Assembly: GCF_000964225.1 (NCBI RefSeq)
Contig: NZ_BAMZ01000003.1
Location: 62,001 to 126,000, forward strand
Source of the DNA: Acetobacter syzygii
Lineage (GTDB): Bacteria; Pseudomonadota; Alphaproteobacteria; Acetobacterales; Acetobacteraceae
Length of the DNA: 64,000 nt
Reading direction: 5' to 3'
Of this stretch, positions 1 through 8,341 are shown one piece after another. The position numbers and the translations under genes were made by a program. Below the pieces are notes generated by a model. The model saw nothing but the letters and a program-made list of their open reading frames with translations. It searched no databases and was not told where the DNA came from. The number at the start of each line of letters is the position of its first letter. Positions within the stretch are counted from its first letter, which is position 1.

Positions 1-1527
1 CTGGCCGGAACCACCAGACTGCTTCTTGTGGGTATAGGTTTCGGTATGCGGTTTGGAGATGGTTTCGCGGTATGCAACCTGCGGCGCACCCACGTTTGCA
101 TCCACACCATATTCACGACGCAGACGGTCGATAATGATGTCCAGATGCAGTTCACCCATACCGGACAGAATGGTCTGGCCTGTTTCCTGGTCAGTCTTGA
201 GCTGCAGGGAGGGATCTTCACCAGCCAGCTTCTGCAGGGCCAGTGTCATCTTTTCCACGGCGTCTTTGGTTTTCGGCTCAACAGAAATGTCGATAACCGG
301 AACCGGGAAGGACATACGTTCCAGCACAACCGGATCGGATGCATCAGCCAGCGTGTCACCCGTCTGGGAGTCTTTCAGACCAACGAACGCAGCAATATCA
401 CCAGCGTGAACTTCGCTCAGTTCAACGCGCTTGTCAGCGTGCATCTGGTAAATACGGCCAATACGTTCCTTGTGGCCTTTGGTGGTGTTCAGAACGGTAT
501 CACCGGTCTTGAGAACGCCACGATAGACGCGCACGAAGGTCAGCGTACCGTATTTGTCGTTGATGATCTTGAACGCCAGACCAGCAAACTTGCCGTTGGG
601 GTCAACCGGCAGGATGGGCTGGGATGCTTCGTCTTCGTCCTCACCTTCGGGCGGAGCGCAACGGATGCCTTCAACGTCGTTCGGAGCGGGCAGATAGTCA
701 ATGATCCCATCGAGCAGCGGCTGCACACCCTTGTTCTTGAAGGCGGTGCCGCACAGAACCGGACGGAACTCGCCGGAAATCGCACCTTTTTTGATGCAGC
801 GCTTCAGGGTTTCTACGGAAACGTCGCCGTTTTCGAAGTATTCTTCCATGGCGGCTTCATCAACAGCCAGTGCCGTGTCCAGCAGGTTCTGGCGTGCTTC
901 TGCAGCCTTTTCCTTCAGGTCAGCCGGAATTTCTTCGTCATGGAACTTGGCGCCCAGTTCACCACCTTCCCAGATGATGGCCTTCATTTCCACCAGATCA
1001 ACAACGCCAAGGAACTGGTCTTCCGCCCCGATGGGCAGCTGCAGCGGAATGGCAACGATGTCCAGCTTTTCCTTCAGCGTGTCGAATGCACGGTAGAAGT
1101 CTGCGCCGGTACGGTCGAGCTTGTTGATGAAGATGATACGCGGAACGTTGTAGCGATCAGCCAGACGCCAGTTGGTTTCGGACTGCGGCTGAACACCGGC
1201 AACACCTTCGATAATGAACACAGCACCATCGAGCACGCGCAGCGAACGGTTCACTTCGATGTTGAAGTCGATGTGTCCGGGGGTGTCGATAATGTTGATC
1301 CGGTGATCTTTCCAGTCACAGGTCACGGCGGCGGAGGTGATGGTAATACCACGCTCACGTTCCTGCGCCATGTAGTCCGTGGTGGTGTTGCCTTCGTGCA
1401 CTTCACCGATTTTGTGGGACACGCCGGTGTAATACAGAATGCGTTCGGTCGTGGTTGTCTTACCAGCGTCAATGTGCGCGGTGATACCGATATTACGGAT
1501 CTTGGACAGATCAGTTGTGGCGGACAC
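1..1527 (-). CDS. fusA: Elongation factor G, 3' end outside the window
   Basis: Ribosomal translocase GTPase. About 509 N-terminal residues are visible of the roughly 700 usual, and the C-terminal domains lie beyond base 1. GTPase motifs are clear: AHIDAGKT (residues 17-24), DTPGH (81-85) and NKLD (135-138), followed by the G' insert and domain II. The start is GTG at 1527, preceded by a TGGAGG Shine-Dalgarno about five bases away. The region around switch I reads [18 protein letters not shown], where many bacterial EF-Gs have a MDWMEQEQERGITI-like segment. The gene follows rpmB rather than rpsL/rpsG, so it is not in the classical str order here. I take it as the housekeeping EF-G, but a paralogue cannot be excluded from this window. 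Confidence 0.95.
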   Translation of the reverse strand, partial: MSATTDLSKIRNIGITAHIDAGKTTTTERILYYTGVSHKIGEVHEGNTTTDYMAQERERGITITSAAVTCDWKDHRINIIDTPGHIDFNIEVNRSLRVLDGAVFIIEGVAGVQPQSETNWRLADRYNVPRIIFINKLDRTGADFYRAFDTLKEKLDIVAIPLQLPIGAEDQFLGVVDLVEMKAIIWEGGELGAKFHDEEIPADLKEKAAEARQNLLDTALAVDEAAMEEYFENGDVSVETLKRCIKKGAISGEFRPVLCGTAFKNKGVQPLLDGIIDYLPAPNDVEGIRCAPPEGEDEDEASQPILPVDPNGKFAGLAFKIINDKYGTLTFVRVYRGVLKTGDTVLNTTKGHKERIGRIYQMHADKRVELSEVHAGDIAAFVGLKDSQTGDTLADASDPVVLERMSFPVPVIDISVEPKTKDAVEKMTLALQKLAGEDPSLQLKTDQETGQTILSGMGELHLDIIIDRLRREYGVDANVGAPQVAYRETISKPHTETYTHKKQSGGSGQ

Positions 1528-1758
1528 GAAAACCTCCAGAAAACAGGTAAGGCGCGACAGGAAAACCCTCGCGCCTGTGGCCGCCGAACGCCGTAAGTGC
1601 CACCTGAAAAACAGTTTTCTCAGGAAGCCGGCTGCCGGACACCGGCCGATAGACAAAAGCGCCTGACAAGGAGTGGCAGACGCCTGAACCGCAGAAACCG
1701 GAGCCTGTCGCCCAATGCGGCAGACCCCGGCTTATACGGTATAGAACAAAGCCCTGAA

Positions 1759-2064
1759 TCAGGCGCCTGTAGCGGCCTGCTTCTTGGCCTGCACGCGCTG
1801 TACACGGCGCTTGATGACCTGCGCTTCCGTGGGGAGCTTGCGGTTAGGCGTGCTCAGCAGGAACGCATCAAGGCCACCATTGTGTTCAATGGTGCGCAGG
1901 CCGCGTGCGCTTACACGCATACGGACAGCAGAGCCCAGAATTTCGGACGTCAGGGAAGCTTCCTGCAGGTTAGGCAGAAAGCGACGACGGGACTTGTTAT
2001 TGGCATGACTGACGTTATTTCCGGTCAGCACGCCTTTGCCGGTGATCTGGCAACGACGGGACAT
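1759..2064 (-). CDS. rpmB: 50S ribosomal protein L28
   Basis: Component of the large ribosomal subunit, 101 aa, as expected for alphaproteobacterial L28. It opens [11 protein letters not shown] and keeps the [14 protein letters not shown] segment and basic C-terminal half that identify the family. An AAGGATGAG Shine-Dalgarno precedes the ATG, and a good sigma70-like promoter lies about 80 bases upstream. It runs in the same direction as fusA with a gap of about 230 bases that holds no other gene. Confidence 0.97.
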   Translation of the reverse strand: MSRRCQITGKGVLTGNNVSHANNKSRRRFLPNLQEASLTSEILGSAVRMRVSARGLRTIEHNGGLDAFLLSTPNRKLPTEAQVIKRRVQRVQAKKQAATGA

Positions 2065-2143
2065 TGTCTCATCCTTGTCTTAAACAAAAAGGAACTAGAG
2101 GGCCGAGACAAACGCCCGGCGACCACATTCAGGATTGGCGCGG

Positions 2144-2172
2144 CTTATGACTTAGCCAACGCTTGCAGTCAA
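2144..2172 (-). promoter_or_regulatory. Probable sigma70 promoter of rpmB
   Basis: On the minus strand TTGACT (2172-2167) and CATAAG (2149-2144) are separated by 17 bases, close to a housekeeping promoter. It sits in the gap between the small unknown gene and rpmB and faces rpmB. This is a pattern match only. Confidence 0.5.
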
Positions 2173-2182
2173 GGGTTTGTGC

Positions 2183-2497
2183 TTAGGCTTTCTCGCTTTC
2201 GTTGCCACCATCAGCCATGACGGAGGCATGAACATCGCCCGAACGCACGCTTTGCGCGGCAGAGTCGAGAATGCGCAAAATGGTTTCTTTGTCCATGCTG
2301 CGCGCCATCACACCCAGCGATCCACCAAGCAATGCCGAGGCCACAGCCAAAGGCGGGAACTTTTCGTTCCGCAGGTGGTCAATGGCATGTTCGATCACCA
2401 TTGCGCAACGTGCCAGGTCTTCGGGCACTTCCGTACGGGCACCTGCCCCTGCTGCATTTTGTGCCTCTGTTGTGGCGTGTGCGTGCGTATCCGCCAT
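2183..2497 (-). CDS. Small uncharacterised protein downstream of Atm1 exporter
   Basis: A 104-aa soluble protein that I do not recognise. The N-terminal 25 residues are Ala/Thr-rich and probably disordered. The middle (about residues 25-85) looks like a compact helical domain containing PEDLARCAMVIEHAIDHLRN and a glycine/alanine-rich helix LAVASALLGGSLGVMARSM, and the end is acidic. The start is revised to ATG 2497, with AAGGAG seven bases upstream, rather than the longer open frame from 2593. It begins 65 bases after the stop of the Atm1-type exporter on the same strand, so the two may be co-transcribed. No signal peptide or obvious membrane segment is seen. Confidence 0.75.
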   Translation of the reverse strand: MADTHAHATTEAQNAAGAGARTEVPEDLARCAMVIEHAIDHLRNEKFPPLAVASALLGGSLGVMARSMDKETILRILDSAAQSVRSGDVHASVMADGGNESEKA

Positions 2498-2562
2498 GTT
2501 TTTACTCCTTGCGTTTTGTGCAACATCCGCCGGATTCGGCGTAATGGCAACGTCCTGTGCGT

Positions 2563-4368
2563 TCAGGCCTCCCCCGTGGCCTGTGCAGCCCACATGGCTG
2601 CATACTGCCCCTGTGCCGCCAGAAGGTCGGTGTGTGTGCCACGCTCCACAATCCGCCCCTGCCCCATAACCAGAATTTCGTCCGCGTCCACAATGGTGGA
2701 AAGCCGGTGGGCAATGACAAGGGTTGTGCGGCGCGCCGAGACGGTTTTCAGGGCTGCCTGAATTTCTTTTTCCGTATGTGTGTCCAACGCACTTGTGGCC
2801 TCGTCAAGCACAAGAACGCGTGGGTCTTTTAAAATCGTGCGGGCAATGGCCACACGCTGTTTTTCTCCACCAGAAAGCTTAAGCCCCCGCTCACCGACCT
2901 GTGTTTCGTACCCTTCTGGCAATGTCATGATAAAATCATGGATCTGCGCCAGACGGGCAGCCTCCTCCACCTGCGCCGGAGATGCCCCCAAACGGCCGTA
3001 GGCTATGTTGTAGCCTACGCTGTCGTTGAACAGCACCGTATCCTGCGGGACAACGCCTATGGCCGCCCTGAGGTCCTTCTGCCGGTAAGCGCGCACATCC
3101 TGCCCATCCACCAGCACCGCACCAGACCATGTATCGTAAAATCGGAACAGAAGGCGGCTTATGGTCGATTTACCAGCCCCGGTACTGCCTACAATCGCAA
3201 TTTTATGCCCCGGTCGCACATCAAAACTGATGCCGTGCAGAATTTCCCGGTCCGGCCGATAGCCAAAATATACATCGCGGAAAGCAACATGCGCCGGAGC
3301 TGAATCCGCCAGTCGTGTGGCAATGGGCTGCGGATTTGGGGGGTCTGCAACTTCCACATCCTCTTCCGTCAGGCTCAGCATGTGTTCCAGATCCACCAGA
3401 GCGGTGCGGATGCCCGAATATACCGAACCCAGAAAATTCAATGGACCGTAAAGCTGGAGCAGGTAGGTGTTCACCATCACAAACTCCCCAACCGTAATGC
3501 GCCCTGCCTCCACATCGTGCCCGCCAAGCAGCATGACCGCCGCGAGCGAGATGGCAATAATGGCGGCCTGACCAAAGTTGAGCAGCCCCAGAGAATACTG
3601 GGTCTTCATGGCCGCTTTTTCGTACCGGGCCTGCGCATTGTCGTAGCGTTTGGCCTCGTGCTCCTCATTGCCAAAATATTTCACGGTTTCGTAATTCAGC
3701 AGACTGTCCAGCGCCCGGCCAGATGCTTCGCTATTGGTTTCGTTCATGCGGCGGCGAATACCCAGCCGCCATGACGTAAACCGAACCGTGAACACAATGT
3801 ACGTCACGATCATAAGCGCGATCATGCCAACATAGGACCAGTTGAACAGCCGCCAGATCACCACCATCACCAATAGCGCCTGCAAAATGGTGGGCGAGAT
3901 GGACATGAGCATCCGCAGCAGGGTCTCGACCGCTTCTGTCCCGCGCTCTATGGCCCGTGTAACGCCACCCGTGCGCCTGTCCAGATGAAAACGCAGGGAA
4001 AGGCGGTGCATATGCTGGAAGCTACGATAGGCCGCCTGCCGTGCAACCCGGAACCGCACGGGAGCAAACAGGGAATCCCTCAGATTGGTCAGCGCCCCCG
4101 ATAGCAGGCGCACCAGCCCGTACCCCACAATAAGCAAGGCAGGAGCCATGCCCAGACTGTGCGGATGCACATACCGGTCCACGACCTGACTATACACAAT
4201 AGGCACAGCCAGCGTGGCAAGCTCGCCCGCCACAAGGACCAGCAGCACCAGCACAACACGCCAGCGCAGGCCTTTGTTTTCCTGCGGCCATAAATAGGGC
4301 AACAGACGGGCAAAAGTATAGGAAACCGGCCTATTAAGTGGGCCAGACACTGCTCTACGGGGGGACAT
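2563..4368 (-). CDS. Atm1-type ABC exporter (fused permease/ATPase)
   Basis: 601-aa half-transporter of the Atm1/ABCB7 class, which exports glutathione-linked sulfur or metal species across the inner membrane in relation to Fe-S biogenesis and metal detoxification. The N-terminal half carries six membrane segments (about residues 38-330), including a YLLQLYGPLNFLG segment typical of Atm1 proteins and their glutathione site. The ATPase half has Walker A GSTGAGKST (394-402), signature LSGGEKQR and Walker B VLVLDEATSALD. Glutathione synthesis genes gshA and gshB are elsewhere in the window, consistent with a glutathione-dependent substrate. The family call is firm; the exact substrate is inferred. 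Confidence 0.92.
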   Translation of the reverse strand: MSPRRAVSGPLNRPVSYTFARLLPYLWPQENKGLRWRVVLVLLVLVAGELATLAVPIVYSQVVDRYVHPHSLGMAPALLIVGYGLVRLLSGALTNLRDSLFAPVRFRVARQAAYRSFQHMHRLSLRFHLDRRTGGVTRAIERGTEAVETLLRMLMSISPTILQALLVMVVIWRLFNWSYVGMIALMIVTYIVFTVRFTSWRLGIRRRMNETNSEASGRALDSLLNYETVKYFGNEEHEAKRYDNAQARYEKAAMKTQYSLGLLNFGQAAIIAISLAAVMLLGGHDVEAGRITVGEFVMVNTYLLQLYGPLNFLGSVYSGIRTALVDLEHMLSLTEEDVEVADPPNPQPIATRLADSAPAHVAFRDVYFGYRPDREILHGISFDVRPGHKIAIVGSTGAGKSTISRLLFRFYDTWSGAVLVDGQDVRAYRQKDLRAAIGVVPQDTVLFNDSVGYNIAYGRLGASPAQVEEAARLAQIHDFIMTLPEGYETQVGERGLKLSGGEKQRVAIARTILKDPRVLVLDEATSALDTHTEKEIQAALKTVSARRTTLVIAHRLSTIVDADEILVMGQGRIVERGTHTDLLAAQGQYAAMWAAQATGEA

Positions 4369-4486
4369 GCCCCCGGATGTGGCACGTCAGGCAGTTTTTG
4401 CAACCCCTTACTGCCTTGCCATGCCCGTTTTATGCCCCGATAACAACACTCGTGTTATGGCGCAGCAAAACAGGACCATTGCCCTT

Positions 4487-5359
4487 ATGCCCTCCAATGC
4501 AAACCCGTTCCTCCGGCACCTGAACAACTGCAATACCGCCACGCTCCCCGGCAAGCGCGCACCGCTCAGCCTTGGCGGCACTCCCTCCGGCTGGCTTACA
4601 CCCGAACTGTTCGCCCGTATGGAACAGGCCGGATTTGGTACGGCAGAAAAAGGGTTTAACATCCCCCATCCCACCGGACTGGAAGCATTGGGAGAAGCCC
4701 TGAACAAGGAGGGGTTTTACAAATCCCACCATGAACTGTTTGACGTCTGTGCAGACATGGACCAGCCCGTTGTTGGGCGTATTGACCGCGGAGCGCTGCC
4801 ATTGTTCGGGTTTGTGGCAACAGGCGTGCATATGAACGGACTGGTACGCAAAAGCGATGGTCTGTACCTATGGACGGGCCGACGTGCGGCCAACAAGCGG
4901 CTGGACCCGTCCAAACTGGACCATCTGGTCGCAGGGGGAATGCCCGCAGGCCACACCCCGCGGGAAGCCCTGATCAAGGAAGCTGCGGAAGAAGCCTCCA
5001 TCCCCGAAGAGCTGGCAGAACAGGCCGTGCAGGCCGGGAGACTTGTTTATGCCCTGAACAGGCCAGAAGGGCTGCGCCGGGACATACTCTACTGCTACGA
5101 TCTGTACCTCCCCGAAAGCTTTGAACCCAAAGCCGCCGATGGTGAGGTTGAATCCTTTGCCCTACTCCCTCTGGCGGAAGCCTACCGCATTGTCCGCGAT
5201 ACGGATGAGTTCAAATTTAACGTCAATCTGGTGCTGATTGACCTCTTCCTCCGCACAGGGCTGATCGACCCGGGCAGTGAGGAAGGCATAACCCTGCGGA
5301 CCGGACTGGACAAAGGGCTCTCCCCTGCCAGCCCGGGCCATAGCTCCGTATCAGGCTGA
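4487..5359 (+). CDS. Nudix hydrolase with N-terminal DUF4743-type domain
   Basis: 290-aa hydrolase, probably acting on a nucleoside-diphosphate-like or thiamine-phosphate-like compound. After an N-terminal domain of about 120 residues (FLRHLNNCNTATLPGKR) comes a Nudix box GGMPAGHTPREALIKEAAEE. The usual RE is KE and the first Glu is His, which resembles the fungal Tnr3-like/NUDT24 branch rather than MutT; the EE pair needed for metal binding is kept. The start is uncertain: the frame is open from 4367, with ATGs at 4457 and 4487. I chose 4487 from family length. The 3' end overlaps convergent glnD by nine bases. The substrate is not known. Confidence 0.85.
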   Translation: MPSNANPFLRHLNNCNTATLPGKRAPLSLGGTPSGWLTPELFARMEQAGFGTAEKGFNIPHPTGLEALGEALNKEGFYKSHHELFDVCADMDQPVVGRIDRGALPLFGFVATGVHMNGLVRKSDGLYLWTGRRAANKRLDPSKLDHLVAGGMPAGHTPREALIKEAAEEASIPEELAEQAVQAGRLVYALNRPEGLRRDILYCYDLYLPESFEPKAADGEVESFALLPLAEAYRIVRDTDEFKFNVNLVLIDLFLRTGLIDPGSEEGITLRTGLDKGLSPASPGHSSVSG

Positions 5360-8296
5360 ATAACGGGCGTCTGCACAGGCGCTGGCTTCGGCCTCTGCCT
5401 CCTTCAGCCCTGCCAGCAGACGTTCGCGGATTTCCTCCAGCCGTTTTTTATCAGTGATTTTCAGACCAAACAGATCCTTGACGTAGAACACGTCCACCGC
5501 CCGCACCCCATAGGTTGTAATATGGGCCGAAGCGATCTGAAGGTTCTCGCGGCTCATGGCTGCAGTAACATCATGCAGCAGCCCCGGACGGTCGCGGCCA
5601 TTGATTTCGATAACCGTGTAGGTGTTGGACACCCCGTTATCCACCACAACACGGGGGGGAACATGAATTGCACGCATACGCAATGGCATGTGGCCAAAGC
5701 CAGCCCGTGCAATTTCCACCCCTATATCCAACTGTCCGCTCAAACCCTGCTCGATCAGGGATGTCAGACGGGCCAGACGGTGTGTTTCCTCATACGCCTG
5801 CCCCGATGTGTCCTGAATCCAGAACGTATCCAGCGCCATGCCATGTGTCATGGTGTGGATGCGCGCATCCACAATGGATGCACCTGCCAGGGCAAGCGCG
5901 CCAGCAATTTTGGAGAACAGACCCGGCACGTCCACGGTATAAACCGTAACTTCGGTCACGCCTCGGGCCGGGAGTGGCAGCACTTCAACCGTAAGCGGAG
6001 CCTCCCGTGCATCCGCATCACGAATCAGGCGGGCATGGCGGCTGTGCGTTTCATAATCGAAGGATAGCCAGTACCCGGCATAACCCAGCGCCAGAAAACG
6101 CTCGATATCGCGGGGCGGTACACCTTCCTCACCCAGAATTTCGGCCGTAACATCCTTGGCATGGCGCACTCGTACGTCCCGCTCCGTGGTGGACAGACCA
6201 CCGGCCAGAACCTCGGCCACCCGCAGATACAGCTCCCGCAGCAACGTGGCCTTCCATGCGTTCCACACGCGCGAGCTAACAGCGCGCATGTCCACAATGG
6301 TCAGCAGAAGCAAAAGGCGCAGCCGTTCGGGGGACTGCACAATATCCGCCACGTCCAGAATGGTTTTGGGGTCGTCAATATCACGCTGGAATGCGGTATG
6401 GCTGAGCAGCAGATGATGCAGGACCAGCCACGAGACCGTTTCGGTCTCTTCCCCCGACATACCAAGGCGTGGGCAGAGTTCTGCCGCTATTTCCGCCCCG
6501 ATTTCAGAATGATCACCGCCACGCCCCTTGGCCACATCGTGCAAAAGAACGGCCATATAAAGTGCCCGGCGCGAATGCAGCCCCTTGATCAGCTCATAGG
6601 CAATCGGAATTTCATCCGCCATGCGCCCCGCTGCCACTTCATCCAGAATACGAATGGCTTCTACCGTGTGCTCATCCACCGTGAACACATGGTAGGTATC
6701 AAACTGCATCTGCCCGACAATACGGGCCCAATCGGGAATAAGGCGGCCAAATATGCCGGTCTCGTTCAAAATATGCAGCCAATAGGAATGGCCTGATGGG
6801 GGGTGACTGCCATATGCAGCGGAGTAAACTGGCGTGTTCTCCTCCGAACTGGCGGAGACCGCACTCCCCGGACGCCTGCGGGGGCGCTCGTCCTCGGCTG
6901 TGTCCCCACAGAGCAGGTCCAGAAATATCCGTGCGGCTTCCGGATTATCGCGCAGTGTAATGGCCCGGCGCTCCCAGCGGATAAGCTGGTGCCGCGCCAG
7001 AGGGTGCAGCGGACGGCGGCGAACGCGCGCCCAGTCCAGAATCTGCATCATTTTAATGGGGTCCTGATCGAAGGATACACCCCGATCAGGCAGGATTTGC
7101 CCATCCAGCAGCGTAAACCCGGCCTCGCGCATTGCCTCGTCCGGCTTTGCAGCGTTGGCAACCGGACCTTGCGCCTGCCGCAGGACGGCGGGTTCGAGCA
7201 CATGGGTCAACCGCATGACTTCCCGCGCGGTCAGGAAGTAGTGGCGCATAAACCGCTCCACCCCGTTCTGGCGACCATGGCGGGTATAGCCCATTCGCGC
7301 GCCAATAACCGGCTGCATATCAAACGTCAGCCGTTCTTCCGCCCGCCCAGCCACGTAATGCAGGTGCAGGCGCACGGTCCACAGGAAATCCCATGAGCGG
7401 CGGGCACGGGCAGCCTCCTGCTCGGTCAGCAGTCCCATCCATATAAATTCGGGAGCAAGCAGGTCGCGCACATGGCGGGTGCCAAAAGTATTGCGGCACA
7501 TCCAGTATAGGGTTTGCAGGTCCCGCAGGCCGCCACGCCCTTCTTTTATATTGGGTTCGACCAGATACGGACTATCCCCAAACCTGCGGTGCCGCTCCAG
7601 CCGCTCACGCCGTTTGTCATGGATAAAGCCCGCAGCCCCGGCCTCGACACAGGAGAGGATGTACCGGGCCTCGAACATGGCGAACAGCGCCGTGTCCCCT
7701 TCCAGCAGGCGGGCATCCAGCAGGGCCGTACGGACCGTTGTATCCTTGGATGCCTCAGCAATACATTCCTCAATCGTGCGGGTGGCGTGGCCAACCTTGA
7801 CCCCCAGATCCCATAAAAAATACAGAACGTACTCAACCACCGGATGAGCGCGCTCGCCTGCGCCTTCGGCAATCAGGAACAACAGGTCAATATCGCTGAA
7901 CGGTGCCAAAAGGCCCCGCCCGTACCCGCCAGTTGCCGCAACGGCAAAACCCGAGCGCCCAAGCATGGCGGCCGGTTCATCCGGTGTTGTTGCCCGTACG
8001 GCCAGATCCACAATGGCGCGCAGCATGACATCCGCAAAAGAAGCAAGGGTTTTGGCTGCGGCAGCCCCCTTGAGTTCGTATTGTTCAAATCTTTTGCGTA
8101 TATCCGCCTGATACCGCCCCAGATGCCGCCGGAAAATCGCCACAGCCTCATCACGCGCCGGAATCGCCGCATCATCAGGTGTGGCGTCTCTCAACTCCCG
8201 CGTCAGGCACGCGGCAAGGGCTTCTGGCGTCAGGGTCGCCAGAACGGACATGTCGGTATGCTGCCCAGCGGCAGCCTGTGCGGAAGAGGTGGGCAT
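5351..8296 (-). CDS. glnD: Bifunctional PII uridylyltransferase/uridylyl-removing enzyme
   Basis: 981-aa nitrogen sensor that uridylylates PII when glutamine is low and removes UMP when it is high. The nucleotidyltransferase motif GGYGRG (123-128) with D135 and D137 is intact. A central HD phosphohydrolase domain shows LLHDVAKGRGGDHSEIG, and two ACT domains at the C-terminus (about 800-870 and 905-970) would bind glutamine. The length is slightly above the family norm of about 900-950. It starts 46 bases after the mutS stop on the same strand, an arrangement also found in other alphaproteobacteria. Confidence 0.95.
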   Translation of the reverse strand: MPTSSAQAAAGQHTDMSVLATLTPEALAACLTRELRDATPDDAAIPARDEAVAIFRRHLGRYQADIRKRFEQYELKGAAAAKTLASFADVMLRAIVDLAVRATTPDEPAAMLGRSGFAVAATGGYGRGLLAPFSDIDLLFLIAEGAGERAHPVVEYVLYFLWDLGVKVGHATRTIEECIAEASKDTTVRTALLDARLLEGDTALFAMFEARYILSCVEAGAAGFIHDKRRERLERHRRFGDSPYLVEPNIKEGRGGLRDLQTLYWMCRNTFGTRHVRDLLAPEFIWMGLLTEQEAARARRSWDFLWTVRLHLHYVAGRAEERLTFDMQPVIGARMGYTRHGRQNGVERFMRHYFLTAREVMRLTHVLEPAVLRQAQGPVANAAKPDEAMREAGFTLLDGQILPDRGVSFDQDPIKMMQILDWARVRRRPLHPLARHQLIRWERRAITLRDNPEAARIFLDLLCGDTAEDERPRRRPGSAVSASSEENTPVYSAAYGSHPPSGHSYWLHILNETGIFGRLIPDWARIVGQMQFDTYHVFTVDEHTVEAIRILDEVAAGRMADEIPIAYELIKGLHSRRALYMAVLLHDVAKGRGGDHSEIGAEIAAELCPRLGMSGEETETVSWLVLHHLLLSHTAFQRDIDDPKTILDVADIVQSPERLRLLLLLTIVDMRAVSSRVWNAWKATLLRELYLRVAEVLAGGLSTTERDVRVRHAKDVTAEILGEEGVPPRDIERFLALGYAGYWLSFDYETHSRHARLIRDADAREAPLTVEVLPLPARGVTEVTVYTVDVPGLFSKIAGALALAGASIVDARIHTMTHGMALDTFWIQDTSGQAYEETHRLARLTSLIEQGLSGQLDIGVEIARAGFGHMPLRMRAIHVPPRVVVDNGVSNTYTVIEINGRDRPGLLHDVTAAMSRENLQIASAHITTYGVRAVDVFYVKDLFGLKITDKKRLEEIRERLLAGLKEAEAEASACADARYSA

Positions 8297-8341
8297 AGGG
8301 GTACGGGTTCAGCTCCTGAGGATGATTGGGATTGGGCGGTG

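Noticed and set aside
28-1596. 522-codon open frame on the plus strand
   Set aside because: It is exactly antisense to fusA, whose translation shows all EF-G motifs; the frame is open because of codon bias and encodes no recognisable protein.
1603-1624. Short imperfect dyad upstream of fusA
   Set aside because: The arms only match with a one-base shift and there is no T-run in the right place, so I do not call it a terminator or operator.
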